DNA of 64,000 bases from G963663315 sp965208975 (GCA_965208975.1 CBDBQH010000003.1:1426001-1490000); one strand, 5' to 3'. Shown: positions 1-8,672, numbered from the stretch's first letter. Numbers and translations are program-made. Notes: generated by a model not told the origin, from the sequence alone.

Positions 1-898
1 AGGGCGGGGTGGCGGTGACGATGAATACAGCCAGAGTGTCGGCGGATTCTTCGAGTCTGTGAGCCGGGTCGCCGTGGCGAGGATTGACAGGCATGGTGCC
101 GTGGCTGAGGGTGAGAACGGGTTGGTCGTTATCATCTATCGTGATGGTGGTACTGGAAGGACCGCCGATGTCGATGCCACTGGGGGTGATGCTGCTGATG
201 GTGAGAGTAAAGGTCTCGGCGAGTTCCTGTAGGGTGTCTTCGGTAGTGGAGAGGGTGAAGGTGTGAGTACCCATATTGGCCGGGATGGAAACCGGGGCGG
301 GACAGGCGGCGTAATCAGAGCCACTGGTCGCCGTGCCGGTGCAGGTGAGCGTGACTACGGTATTGGTACTCTGGGGACGCACCAGGTTTAATGTGACCGA
401 AACGGAGTGGCCTTCGGTGACGCGGTAGGTGGAGGCGCCGAAACTGACGGCGGGGTTGTCGTTGTCGGAGACAACAATACTCTGAATACCGGGTTGATGC
501 GTGTAGTGTGTGCTCCTCTCCCGGACATTCATCTGGACGTGCGTGAGCCCTTCATCCGTATTGTCATTGATTGTGGGGATTGTGAGGGTGACGGAGGAAC
601 TGGTGTCGGTACTCCCGGCCGGGAGCGGAGGAATGGTCACTGTTTTCTCGCCCAGGTTTACCGGGTCGACGGCATGATTACCGGTGGTCTGATGCAGATT
701 CACCCACACATCCAGAGCCGCGGTCGGGGCTGGAGTAGCGGTGATGGTGAAGATGGCATTTGCGCCCTCCCATATACTATTGTTGACTGCACCAAGGGTA
801 ATATGGGGAAGTGGGGGTGTCTGGGCAGTCGCTTCGGGGGTGAAGCCGGCTAGGAGCGGCAGGAGGAGAAGGGCAGAGAGGAAATAGTGGATTCCCAC
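1..898 (-). CDS. Secreted Calx-beta-type repeat protein (3' end outside window)
   Basis: An uninterrupted frame of about 299 codons on the minus strand runs off the left edge, so the C-terminus is missing. I place the start at a GTG (898-896). It is followed at once by a hydrophobic stretch (HYFLSALLLLPLLAG) and an A-T-A-Q-like site, which reads as a Sec signal peptide of about 25 residues. The mature part is rich in Thr, Ser and Val and has repeated sandwich-like units of roughly 100 residues. These contain acidic turns such as SDNDNPAVSF and DDNDQPVLTL, the calcium-binding turn pattern of Calx-beta domains, and phrases such as YRVTEGHSVSV. It is probably an extracellular or surface adhesin-like protein. 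The start is uncertain because the upstream DNA is a palindrome (CCCCGAACGGGG) and no clean ribosome site is seen. Confidence 0.7.
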   Translation of the reverse strand, partial: MGIHYFLSALLLLPLLAGFTPEATAQTPPLPHITLGAVNNSIWEGANAIFTITATPAPTAALDVWVNLHQTTGNHAVDPVNLGEKTVTIPPLPAGSTDTSSSVTLTIPTINDNTDEGLTHVQMNVRERSTHYTHQPGIQSIVVSDNDNPAVSFGASTYRVTEGHSVSVTLNLVRPQSTNTVVTLTCTGTATSGSDYAACPAPVSIPANMGTHTFTLSTTEDTLQELAETFTLTISSITPSGIDIGGPSSTTITIDDNDQPVLTLSHGTMPVNPRHGDPAHRLEESADTLAVFIVTATPP

Positions 899-927
899 TC
901 CCCGTTCGGGGCCGGGGACAAGCTTGC

Positions 928-992
928 GGGAAAATCCCCCCACCCAATCCGCTTTGCGGATTGGACTCCCCCTCAAGGGGGGAGTGATTTTG
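928..992. repeat. Double-hairpin intergenic repeat, copy 1
   Basis: Two adjacent hairpins: CCAATCCGC-TTT-GCGGATTGG, then CTCCCCCT-CAA-GGGGGGAG, with further complementarity outside. Related copies are at 1070-1130, 1521-1580 and 1580-1660. Confidence 0.75.
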
Positions 993-1069
993 AGGTAGTG
1001 GCAGGGATTGACTGTGGCGGGCAACCACAAGGGATTGCCCCCCCGATCAAGTCGGGGGCAGGCTCTACG

Positions 1070-1130
1070 ATACCCCCCATCACATCCGCTTTGCGGAGTG
1101 TGATTCCCCCTCCAGGGGGGAGTGATATTG
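1070..1130. repeat. Double-hairpin intergenic repeat, copy 2
   Basis: Same layout as the copy at 928-992: a run of C, an ATCCGCTTTGCGGA-type hairpin, then TTCCCCCTCC-AGGGGGGAG. It is preceded at 1037-1065 by a GATCAAGTCGGGGGCAGGC segment, and a close relative of that segment occurs near 29075-29115. Confidence 0.7.
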
Positions 1131-1142
1131 TGGCGGCTTGAT

Positions 1143-1172
1143 CGTAGGGGACGGTCTCTGTGCCGTCCCGCG
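1143..1172 (+). repeat. GTAGGGG palindromic repeat
   Basis: Sequence begins CGTAGGGGACGG and closes with CCGTCCCG. It is a member of the dispersed imperfect palindrome family found also near 1393, 29163, 29217, 37935, 37989, 38047, 38199, 49468, 51342 and 52448. Confidence 0.75.
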
Positions 1173-1181
1173 CGGTTGTGG

Positions 1182-1201
1182 ATTCCCGCCTTCGCGGGAA
1201 T
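1182..1201. repeat. ATTCCC-N8-GGGAAT palindrome
   Basis: Perfect 6-bp arms (ATTCCC / GGGAAT) around GCCTTCGC. The pattern is the same as the neisserial dRS3 unit, but similar short palindromes are widespread, so no relationship is claimed. A second one with a 7-base centre is at 1504-1522. Confidence 0.7.
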
Positions 1202-1240
1202 GACGGAAACGAAAGAATCAGTTAATGAACGAAAGAGGCC

Positions 1241-1323
<83 letters not shown>

Positions 1324-1392
1324 TATTGTAACAGCATCTTTGAGGCCGGTTGTCAAGGGGGAATGTGGGGGTTGTGCATGATCCGGCTTATG

Positions 1393-1422
1393 GGCGGGCG
1401 GGCACGGTGACCCGCCCCTACG
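1393..1422 (-). repeat. GTAGGGG palindromic repeat
   Basis: Reads GCGGGCGGGCACGGTGACCC and ends CCCTACG, the reverse orientation of the family member at 29163-29192. Confidence 0.75.
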
Positions 1423-1503
1423 ATTGGGGGTGGGCGTGGCTTGAATGCTTTTGATCATGTCTGGTTCCTGATTGTGCTCGTTGTTGCGTATTCTTTCTGT
1501 TGG

Positions 1504-1522
1504 ATTCCCGCTTTGCGGGAAT
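1504..1522. repeat. ATTCCC-N7-GGGAAT palindrome
   Basis: Arms ATTCCC and GGGAAT around GCTTTGC, directly in front of the third double-hairpin repeat. Confidence 0.65.
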
Positions 1523-1580
1523 ACCCCCCATCACATCCGCTTGCGCGGAATGTGATTCCCCCTCAAGGGGGGAATGATTT
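1521..1580. repeat. Double-hairpin intergenic repeat, copy 3
   Basis: Same order of elements as copies 1 and 2 (C-run, ATCCGCTTGCGCGGAAT hairpin, TTCCCCCTCAAGGGGGGAA hairpin). Confidence 0.7.
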
Positions 1581-1660
1581 TGCCCCGACCGAATCCGCTT
1601 ACGGATTCGACTTCCCCCTCAAAGCCTGTCCTCGACCTGATCGGGGAGGGGGAGTGATAT
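1580..1660. repeat. Double-hairpin intergenic repeat, copy 4, with insertion
   Basis: GAATCCGCTTACGGATTC hairpin followed by CTTCCCCCTCAA. The second hairpin is split by about 25 bases (AGCCTGTCCTCGACCTGATC and following) before its right arm GGGGGAGTG. The inserted piece resembles the segment at 1037-1065, which suggests repeats nested in repeats. Confidence 0.65.
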
Positions 1661-1803
1661 TTTATTGCATCCGCTATTGCGGATTTGACTTGTGCGGATT
1701 ATATAAGGTTTTTGGTGTTTGTGTATAGGGGACAGAACACCCCCTTGTTCAGTTTCTTCTTCAGGCGGTTATTTTTCAAGCGCATTGGGGTAGAATCAGA
1801 AAG

Positions 1804-3552
1804 ATGACAAACCTTGCCGGATATTCCCATATCAAAAACCTGATCCGGGATGATCAGTGTGTCATCCTGGATGGCGCCATTGCCACAGAACTACAGCGAG
1901 CGGGAGTGCGGGGGTGGGGGCTGAAGGAGGATATTCACTGGGGGTTTGACGCGCTGCATGTGGCGCCACAAACAGTTCTTGACCTGCACCGGCAATATCT
2001 GGATGCCGGGGCGCACATACTGACTACCGATACCTATACGATTCTGGAGGCTCCTGCGTATAGCGCGGATTACGATATCCATGTTCCGAATCCGATTCAC
2101 TGGATGGACCTGGCGCGAACCGCAATCGAATTGCCACGGCAGGCCATCGCTGAACGGAAGCGGGAAGAGAATGCGGCGGTCGCGTTCAGCATTGGCGGGG
2201 AGATCGAAAATAGCGAGCAGAAGGATACCATGGAGTTTTTGCTGCGGATTTTCCAGGATTGCCCGCCAGACCTCATCCTGTTTGAAACCCTGTCCCTGAT
2301 TGAGGATAACCTGACCTTCGATGCGATTCGGGCGCTGATTGATTCCGGTTTTCCGGTCTGGGTTTCCTTCAGGCGATGCCGCAAGGGAGTCTGTGGCATA
2401 CACGGGCAGCTTTGGGGAGGCCCCGAGGGCGACCGTTTTGGCCGTCTGGCGCAAACCTTCGAGAAAATGGGGGTCGAAGCCTTGCTGATCAACTGTCTGC
2501 CGATCAACCGGGTGGACGGGACCCTGTCGTGGTTAAGGGATTTTACGACGTTGCCGCTGGGGGTTTATCCGAATGTCGGCAGGTTCGAAGATTCCGGATG
2601 GAAGTTCGATGAGTCGATCAGCCCGGATGATTTCGCCGCCAAAGCCCTGAGGTGGCGGGCGGAGGGGGCGCAGATCATCGGCGGTTGCTGCGGTGTCGGA
2701 GCGTCCGATATATCCGTTGTGGCAGAAGTATTGAAGGGTGTGCCGCATGGCCACGAGCGCAGAAAGATCAGGGAAGAAGAGCCTGTCTCTTCGGATATAC
2801 TTGAACTGCCGGACGGGTTTGGCTGGATGGATGCGTCCGGTCAGGAGTTATATCCATTGCCACTACCGGAAATCGTGGTGGATACCGGGGTGTTCGTACC
2901 GACCCAGGGCAGTTATCTGATCTGGAAATATCTGTTCAATAACGGCGTCGGCGCTGGCGGGAGCTGTCTCGATATCGGTTGCGGCGTCGGTATACTGGCC
3001 ATACAGCTGGCGCTTAACGGGGCGCGAAATGTGACCGCTTTCGATATTTTGCCGGCGGCTGTGAACAACACATTGACCAACGCCTTTCGCAATGGCGTTG
3101 CAGACCGGATGACCGGCATCGCCGCGGACCTGTATTCCTTTTTGCCGGAGGAAAAGTTTGACGTAATCGTAGCCAGCCTTTACCAGATGCCCACCAATCC
3201 GCAAGGGCAAAGCCGGGGACATCGTGACATTGACTATTGGGGGAGAAATCTGCTCGATCATTTCATCAAGAATCTGGATAATTACCTGAATCCAGACGGG
3301 GTGGCTTATCTGATGCAGGTTTCCATGCTCGGAGCCAGGCGGACCCGGGCTCTGTTACAGAAAAGCGGCTACAAATTCCGGGTTGTCGACTTTAATCTGT
3401 ACCAGTTCAATCCGGTGTTCAACGACAACCTGGAACAGATTTACGCGGTGGAAAATCTCTCCGACGCCTACCATTTCAAGTACTCGGAAGACGAACATAC
3501 GATGGTCATGTATCTTCTCGAGATCACCCGCAATCGTCAGGTAGCGGAATAG
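1804..3552 (+). CDS. Homocysteine S-methyltransferase fused to a class I SAM methyltransferase
   Basis: A 582-residue two-domain protein. Residues 1-310 are a homocysteine S-methyltransferase barrel: DGAIATELQRAG near the N-terminus and the zinc ligands C231 (INCLP) and C295-C296 (GGCCG). This half should transfer a methyl group to homocysteine to make methionine. Residues 350-582 are a Rossmann methyltransferase with the SAM motif LDIGCGVGILA (D390 onward) and an acidic end of strand 2 (AFDI). The catalytic loop usually NPPY is SLYQMPTNP, so it does not look like a standard N-methylase of DNA, RNA or release factors. The substrate of the second half is unknown. One hypothesis is that the two halves make and use the same methyl donor, for example a methylsulfonium. 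It converges with the SDR gene, overlapping it by 16 bp. ATG 1804 gives a full N-terminus. Confidence 0.8.
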   Translation: MTNLAGYSHIKNLIRDDQCVILDGAIATELQRAGVRGWGLKEDIHWGFDALHVAPQTVLDLHRQYLDAGAHILTTDTYTILEAPAYSADYDIHVPNPIHWMDLARTAIELPRQAIAERKREENAAVAFSIGGEIENSEQKDTMEFLLRIFQDCPPDLILFETLSLIEDNLTFDAIRALIDSGFPVWVSFRRCRKGVCGIHGQLWGGPEGDRFGRLAQTFEKMGVEALLINCLPINRVDGTLSWLRDFTTLPLGVYPNVGRFEDSGWKFDESISPDDFAAKALRWRAEGAQIIGGCCGVGASDISVVAEVLKGVPHGHERRKIREEEPVSSDILELPDGFGWMDASGQELYPLPLPEIVVDTGVFVPTQGSYLIWKYLFNNGVGAGGSCLDIGCGVGILAIQLALNGARNVTAFDILPAAVNNTLTNAFRNGVADRMTGIAADLYSFLPEEKFDVIVASLYQMPTNPQGQSRGHRDIDYWGRNLLDHFIKNLDNYLNPDGVAYLMQVSMLGARRTRALLQKSGYKFRVVDFNLYQFNPVFNDNLEQIYAVENLSDAYHFKYSEDEHTMVMYLLEITRNRQVAE

Positions 3553-4319
3553 CCGCCGTCCGCCGTATAAATACCTCCGGTACAATAAGCCGCCGCGTCT
3601 GAAGCCAGAAATACGGCAAGCCCGGCCATATCATCGGCTTGCCCGACCCGACCGAGAGGGGTCTGGTCAATGAAACGTTGCAAAATCGCGTCATCGCGCC
3701 AAAGCGCCTCACTGAATCGGGTCTTTATCAATCCCGGGCAGATGGCGTTCACCCGGATATTGTCTTTTCCCCAGTCCCGGGCCATGGCTTTTGTGAGACT
3801 GTTGATTGCGGCCTTGCTGACGCTGTAAACGCCAATAAACCGCTCAGGCGTGAGGCTGCCGATGGAACTGATATGGATGATGGCTCCGCCGCCGCGTTCT
3901 TTCATGACAGGCCGGACTTGTTTACACAGCTCGAAAGGCCCTTTGAGATTGACCTCGATAATCTTGTCGAATGCGCGTTCATCCGTTTCATGAATCGGGC
4001 CGAACACCGGATTGACGGCGGCATTGTTGACGACAATATCAATTCCTCCACAGCTTTTTACGGTGGTCTCCACCAGCCGGTTTCTGTCCTCGATATTGCC
4101 GATATTGGCGGCGATTGCGATGGCGTCCAGCCCATCGGCTTGAAAAGCACAGGCAACCTGGTCCACCGCCTCCTGATTCCGGCTGCTGATCACGACCCTT
4201 GCGCCAAACTCAGCCAGCCCCCGCGCGATGGCTTCACCAATGCCTTTGCTGGCGCCGGTAACCAGCGCAGTTTTTCCGTTCAGCCGGAACAGCGGCTGGA
4301 TCCGGTTCTGTGATGACAC
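3537..4319 (-). CDS. SDR family NAD(P)-dependent oxidoreductase
   Basis: A 260-residue classical short-chain dehydrogenase. TGASKGIGEAIA is the nucleotide-binding glycine motif near residues 21-28, NNAAV is the structural NNAG-type motif, the catalytic Ser is in HISSIGS, and YSVSK supplies the catalytic Tyr and Lys. The C-terminus CTGGIYTADGGYSAT matches the family's usual end. The family oxidises or reduces secondary alcohols and ketones; the substrate cannot be told from sequence. It lies 7 bp downstream of the peroxiredoxin gene on the same strand, so the two are probably cotranscribed. It converges with the methyltransferase fusion gene. Confidence 0.9.
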   Translation of the reverse strand: MSSQNRIQPLFRLNGKTALVTGASKGIGEAIARGLAEFGARVVISSRNQEAVDQVACAFQADGLDAIAIAANIGNIEDRNRLVETTVKSCGGIDIVVNNAAVNPVFGPIHETDERAFDKIIEVNLKGPFELCKQVRPVMKERGGGAIIHISSIGSLTPERFIGVYSVSKAAINSLTKAMARDWGKDNIRVNAICPGLIKTRFSEALWRDDAILQRFIDQTPLGRVGQADDMAGLAVFLASDAAAYCTGGIYTADGGYSAT

Positions 4320-4326
4320 TGGATGG

Positions 4327-4800
4327 TCAGGGGTGGGTTGTCAGGGCCTGCAATACCTTGTCAGGATGAGCGGCGGCTTTCGGCACCTTGCGCCAGTGTT
4401 TCTTGACAATCCCATCGCGACCAATCCAGACGGTGGAGCGGATAATGCCGATTACCTTCTTTCCATACATCATTTTTTCACCATAAGCCTGATATTCGGT
4501 CATCATGGATTTGTCCGGGTCGCTGAGCAGGGTCAGGGGCAGATTGTATTTGTTAATGAATTTCGTATGCGACTGCGCATCGTCGGGAGAGACGCCAATC
4601 ACCGCCGCCCCGGTTTTTTCTATTTCCGCCCAGATGTCGCGAAACCCGCGCGCTTCTTTTGTGCATCCGGGAGTATCGTCTTTCGGATAGAAATAAACGA
4701 CGACATCCCGGCCTTTGAAATCCTTTAGTGAGACCGGCCGGTTATTCTGGTCGGTGAGTGTAAAATCAGGGGCCAGCCGGCCTTCTTCAATGGTCATCAA
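4327..4800 (-). CDS. bcp: Thioredoxin-dependent thiol peroxidase (Bcp/PrxQ peroxiredoxin)
   Basis: A 157-residue peroxiredoxin of the usual Bcp length. The opening APDFTLTDQNNRPVSL and the active-site stretch YFYPKDDTPGCT with the peroxidatic Cys are clear. The second Cys five residues later, present in E. coli Bcp, is replaced by Arg here (GCTKEARGF). The protein probably works as a 1-Cys enzyme or resolves through another partner. It reduces hydroperoxides in the cytoplasm using thioredoxin or a similar donor. It is the first gene of a two-gene unit with the SDR and diverges from accA with a gap of about 100 bp that must hold both promoters. Confidence 0.93.
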   Translation of the reverse strand: MMTIEEGRLAPDFTLTDQNNRPVSLKDFKGRDVVVYFYPKDDTPGCTKEARGFRDIWAEIEKTGAAVIGVSPDDAQSHTKFINKYNLPLTLLSDPDKSMMTEYQAYGEKMMYGKKVIGIIRSTVWIGRDGIVKKHWRKVPKAAAHPDKVLQALTTHP

Positions 4801-4899
4801 TCCGCCTCGTGATCATATCTTTGGAAGAAGAAAGTATACCCTGTTCGGAAATAGTTTAGAATCGGTGAGTCAACGGTAAAACATCACGGAACCTGAATA

Positions 4900-5862
4900 A
4901 TGAGTCTGGAATATCTCGAATTTGAAAAGCCGGTCGCCGAGTTGCAGGAGAAAATCGCGGAGCTCAAGCGTGTCAGTGTCGAGGGCGAACTGAATCTGGA
5001 TCAGGAGATCCGGAACCTGGAGGCTCGAAGCGCCCAACTGACCCGCGATATTTTCTCGAAATTGAGCGCCTGGCAGATCACCCAGCTTGCCCGGCATCCG
5101 CTACGTCCCTATACGCTCGATTATATCCAGCTCATGGTTGAGGATTTTCAGGAATTGCATGGCGACCGGATGTATGCGGATGATCCTTCGATTGTCTGTG
5201 GATTGGGTTTGATCGACGGACACCGGGTGGTCATTATCGGTCATCAAAAAGGCCGCGACACTCGTGAGCGCACCCGGCGCAATTTCGGTATGCCGCGTCC
5301 GGAAGGCTACCGCAAGGCTCAGCGCGTCATGAAGCTGGCGGAACGATTCTCCCTGCCGGTGGTTACCCTGATAGACACTCCGGGCGCTTATCCCGGAATT
5401 GGCGCCGAAGAAAGGGGCCAAAGCGAGGCGATCGCCCGATCCATCGAAGTGATGGTCAGTCTGGATACGCCGATTCTCTCGGTCGTGGTCGGCGAGGGTG
5501 GCTCCGGCGGCGCCCTGGCGATCGGTGTGTGCGACAAGCTGATCATGTTGCAGTATTCAACCTATTCGGTGATCTCCCCGGAGGGTTGCGCCTCGATACT
5601 CTGGAAGAGCGCCGAAAAAGCGGCGGATGCGGCCGAGGCGATGGGTGTAACCACCACGGAGTTGTCCAGATTCGGCTTGGTTGATGAGATTGTGGCCGAA
5701 CCTCTGGGCGGCGCTCACAGGAACTATCAGGAGACTGTGGAAAACCTGAAGTTGAGTCTTGTGGCATCGCTGGAAAGTTTTGCCGATCTGACGGCGCCAG
5801 AGGTGCGGGCAATGCGCCATGACCGATTGATGAGTTTTGGCAGATTCGCAGTCAAGGGATAA
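4900..5862 (+). CDS. accA: Acetyl-CoA carboxylase carboxyltransferase subunit alpha
   Basis: A 320-residue protein, the same length as E. coli AccA. The N-terminal coiled region (FEKPVAELQEKIAELKRV) is followed by the crotonase-like carboxyltransferase domain. Landmarks are GHQKGRDTRERTRRNFGMP, PVVTLIDTPGAYPGIGAEERGQ and VVGEGGSGGALAIGV. With AccD it moves the carboxyl group from biotin to acetyl-CoA to make malonyl-CoA for fatty acid synthesis. tilS follows with a 26-bp overlap if its TTG start is used, an accA-tilS order seen in many Proteobacteria. Confidence 0.97.
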   Translation: MSLEYLEFEKPVAELQEKIAELKRVSVEGELNLDQEIRNLEARSAQLTRDIFSKLSAWQITQLARHPLRPYTLDYIQLMVEDFQELHGDRMYADDPSIVCGLGLIDGHRVVIIGHQKGRDTRERTRRNFGMPRPEGYRKAQRVMKLAERFSLPVVTLIDTPGAYPGIGAEERGQSEAIARSIEVMVSLDTPILSVVVGEGGSGGALAIGVCDKLIMLQYSTYSVISPEGCASILWKSAEKAADAAEAMGVTTTELSRFGLVDEIVAEPLGGAHRNYQETVENLKLSLVASLESFADLTAPEVRAMRHDRLMSFGRFAVKG

Positions 5863-7336
5863 GCCGGCGCCCCCGGTTTACGGGGAAACGGAACGCGCGG
5901 CGGTATCCCGGCAGGCTTACAGCGCCGAAACATTGTCTGCCATCCTGTTCCAGCGATTCGGGTTTCGGGATGGCGCCCGCTTCATCGTCGCTTATAGCGG
6001 TGGATGCGATTCCCAGGTATTGTTGAACAGTCTGACAGACGCTGTTCGAGGGAGAGAATGTACAGTGGTCGCGGCGCATTTCAATCATGGCCTGCAACCT
6101 GAATCCGGGCGCTGGGTTGCTCAGTGCCGACACTGGGCGGAGTCTCTTGGCGTCGATTTCGTCAGCGGACAGCCACTCGCTGGCAGCTCGCCGGGCGCTC
6201 CCCGGGCAGGGCAAAATGTCGAAGCCTGGGCAAGAGACGCGCGCTATCAGTGGTTGTCCCGGGTCGCGGATGAAGGGGACGTGGTTTTGACTGCCCACCA
6301 TGCCGACGATCAGGCCGAAACGTTCCTGATGAATCTGTTTCAGGGCAAGGGGGTCGCGCAGCTTGCCGGCATTTCTCCCCGGCGACCGATTGTATACGGT
6401 TCCACGATCAGCCTGGTTCGACCTTTGCTGGAGTTTACCCGGCGCCATCTGCTCCGGTATGCGCGACAACACCATCTCGCCTTTATTGAAGACCCGTCGA
6501 ATGACTCGATTTCCCGCTACAGGAACCTGTTGCGTCATGAGCTGATTCCAGCGCTGTGCGGACGCTCTTTGGATCTTACTGAAAGATTGAACACGGCCGC
6601 CAATCAGTGCCGGCTCATTGCCAAACGCGAAATTGAAGTCTTTGACCGGCTTTGCCGGCAAAGCGTGGAGCCGAAGAGCAGACGGATTTTCTGCCTGGCC
6701 GACCCACTTCATCTGGATCGTCTGGTCAACCTGGAGCCGTTTATATTCAACGGCCTGATTCGGCGCTGGTTGCACAAGTCCGGTTGCGCTTCACCGGGGA
6801 ACCGGCAATTATCGGAGTTTTATCGCCAGCTTCGCCATCGGGCTGAACATTCGCAGCTGCATCTCGGTGGGCAGGTCATCCGCAAATTCGGTCGGCGTCT
6901 GTACCTGACTCGCGCATTCACAAAAAGGCGCCCCGACCCGATTGACTGGAATCTTGGGAGACTGGATATTGCACAATGTCATATTCGGGTGCAGGCGAAA
7001 ACCGGATTGAATCAGGGGCTGAATCTGTCCAGGATGGAAGGGGCGCGATTGAAATGGGTATGGCGCAAAGGAGGTGAGCGTATCCGGTTGTCCAATCGAA
7101 GCCACAGCGCATCCGTCAAGAAATTGCTGCAATCCGGTTGGATTCCGCCCTGGGAGAGAGACCATCTGCCGATGCTGGTGGTGGATGGCGAGATTGCCTG
7201 GGTGCGGGGTGTCGGAGTATCGGAGCGGTTCGCCGTGAGGCCGGGGAAAGAGGGGATTTATCCGTATTTCCAGTCCGCCGCGCAATCGGATACCGCCGCG
7301 GCAATGGATGTACCCTGTATAATACTGAATCGCTGA
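5837..7336 (+). CDS. tilS: tRNA(Ile)-lysidine synthase
   Basis: The enzyme attaches lysine to C34 of the CAU-anticodon tRNA-Ile so that it reads AUA. The PP-loop ATP motif SGGCDS is at residues 54-59, followed by HFNHGLQ, ARDARYQWL and LTAHHADDQAETFLMNLFQG, all typical of the N-terminal domain. The C-terminal TilS domain contains RKGGERIRLSNRSHSASVKKLLQ and PPWERDHLPMLVV. The listed start is a TTG inside accA and leaves a long N-terminus before the PP-loop. A TTG at 5933 would give a more usual length, so the true start is uncertain. Confidence 0.93.
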   Translation: MADSQSRDKPAPPVYGETERAAVSRQAYSAETLSAILFQRFGFRDGARFIVAYSGGCDSQVLLNSLTDAVRGRECTVVAAHFNHGLQPESGRWVAQCRHWAESLGVDFVSGQPLAGSSPGAPRAGQNVEAWARDARYQWLSRVADEGDVVLTAHHADDQAETFLMNLFQGKGVAQLAGISPRRPIVYGSTISLVRPLLEFTRRHLLRYARQHHLAFIEDPSNDSISRYRNLLRHELIPALCGRSLDLTERLNTAANQCRLIAKREIEVFDRLCRQSVEPKSRRIFCLADPLHLDRLVNLEPFIFNGLIRRWLHKSGCASPGNRQLSEFYRQLRHRAEHSQLHLGGQVIRKFGRRLYLTRAFTKRRPDPIDWNLGRLDIAQCHIRVQAKTGLNQGLNLSRMEGARLKWVWRKGGERIRLSNRSHSASVKKLLQSGWIPPWERDHLPMLVVDGEIAWVRGVGVSERFAVRPGKEGIYPYFQSAAQSDTAAAMDVPCIILNR

Positions 7337-7361
7337 CTCAATATAAAAAGGTGAACAGATC

Positions 7362-8150
7362 ATGTCATGGTGGGGAACTCTCGCTGGCGGCGCTTTCGGT
7401 TTTATGATGGCCGGCCCGCTCGGCGCCGTATTGGGCGCCGCAGTCGGCCGTAAATTTGATCAGGGACTGAAAAAGAACATGGAACAGGCGGGGCGTCTCC
7501 CGCGGGGGCATCAGTTTCGCGTACAGGCAGCCTTTTTTACCACGGTCTTCTCCGTGATGGGGCATATCAGCAAGGCCGACGGCCGGGTTACGGATGATGA
7601 AATCCGGTTAGCCCGGCGCGTTATGGCGGATATGAATCTTTCGCCCGACCAGCGTGAGGCAGCCAGGAGCCTGTTTAATCAGGGCAAGTCGGATGACTTC
7701 GACCTGTCCTCGGCGCTCGCGCAATTCCGGCGGGAAACCAGCCGACGCTCGACCCTGCAACGGATGTTCATTGAGATACTTTGTTTTGCCGTTTCTGCCG
7801 ATGGCGTTGTGCACTCGGATGAAAACCGGGTATTGCGGCGAGTCTGTGACGAAATCGGGTTTCCCCGCCATGAAATGGAATCCATCATGGCATCGGTCTT
7901 TGCCGAGCTGCATCATCGTCAGCAGCCGGGTGACCGGATATCATTGGACGATGCGTACTCGACGCTGAATGTCGATGAAAATACCAGTGACGCCGAGGTC
8001 AGGAAATCCTACCGGCGGTTAATCGGTCAGCACCATCCGGACAAACTGGTGGCGAAGGGACTGCCGGAGGAAATGATGAAGATCGCTACCCGCAGAACCC
8101 GGGAAATCCGACAGGCCTACGAGCGCATCAGAAAGCACAGGGAGTTTTAG
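7362..8150 (+). CDS. djlA: DjlA-type membrane-anchored DnaJ-like co-chaperone
   Basis: A 262-residue protein. The N-terminus is a glycine-rich membrane segment (GTLAGGAFGFMMAGPLGAVL, residues 4-26). A TerB-like helical domain follows (about 50-180: MGHISKADGRVTDDEI and CFAVSADGVVHSDE), then a C-terminal J domain with the HPD motif in GQHHPDKL. This order is the DjlA architecture. It stimulates DnaK at the inner membrane and is linked in E. coli to envelope stress signalling. It lies 25 bp after tilS on the same strand and converges with smpB. Confidence 0.92.
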   Translation: MSWWGTLAGGAFGFMMAGPLGAVLGAAVGRKFDQGLKKNMEQAGRLPRGHQFRVQAAFFTTVFSVMGHISKADGRVTDDEIRLARRVMADMNLSPDQREAARSLFNQGKSDDFDLSSALAQFRRETSRRSTLQRMFIEILCFAVSADGVVHSDENRVLRRVCDEIGFPRHEMESIMASVFAELHHRQQPGDRISLDDAYSTLNVDENTSDAEVRKSYRRLIGQHHPDKLVAKGLPEEMMKIATRRTREIRQAYERIRKHREF

Positions 8151-8195
8151 TTCGCGCCGGCGCCTGTCCGTGAACCAGCATGGGCCGAAACAGGT

Positions 8196-8672
8196 TTAAC
8201 CAGCGTTCTTGAAAAGACGCTGCTTCTGTCTGTCCCAGTCCCGCTGTTTGATTGCCTGGCGTTTGTCGTATTGTTTTTTCCCTTTGGCCAGCGCGATTTT
8301 GAGTTTCGCTTTTCCGCGAACCCAGTACAGACTCAGCGGCACAATGGTATAACCGGCTCGCTCCGTGGCGCCAATCAACTTGCTGATTTCCTTGTTGTGC
8401 AGCAACAGTTTTCTGTGGCGTACCGGATTCGCTGTGACATGGGTTGAAGCGCTGGCCAGCGGGGAGATGTGCGCCCCGGTCAGGAAGACTTCTCCCCGGT
8501 GAATGAATACATAGCTTTCCTTGAGCTGGGCGCGCCCATCGCGGAGACTTTTCACCTCCCACCCTTCAAGGACGATACCCGCTTCAAATTGTTCTCCAAT
8601 CGTGTAATCGTGCCAGGACTTTCTGTTGACAGCGATGGCGCTGGATTGCGTTTTCTTTTTGGTTCTGGACAT
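8196..8672 (-). CDS. smpB: SsrA-binding protein
   Basis: A 158-residue protein of normal SmpB length. Landmarks are NRKSWHDYTIGEQFEAGIVLEGWEVKSL split around the beta-barrel, YVFIHRGEVFL, and the basic tail KLKIALAKGKKQYDKRQ that enters the ribosomal A site. It delivers tmRNA to stalled ribosomes for trans-translation. tmRNA is often close to smpB, but I did not recognise ssrA in this window. It converges with djlA, with a 45-bp gap. Confidence 0.97.
   Translation of the reverse strand: MSRTKKKTQSSAIAVNRKSWHDYTIGEQFEAGIVLEGWEVKSLRDGRAQLKESYVFIHRGEVFLTGAHISPLASASTHVTANPVRHRKLLLHNKEISKLIGATERAGYTIVPLSLYWVRGKAKLKIALAKGKKQYDKRQAIKQRDWDRQKQRLFKNAG

Noticed and set aside
1441..1728. Frame of about 95 codons before the methyltransferase fusion
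   Set aside because: It is a translation of the palindromic repeats (PPSHPLARN, PPQGGNDF) and not a gene.
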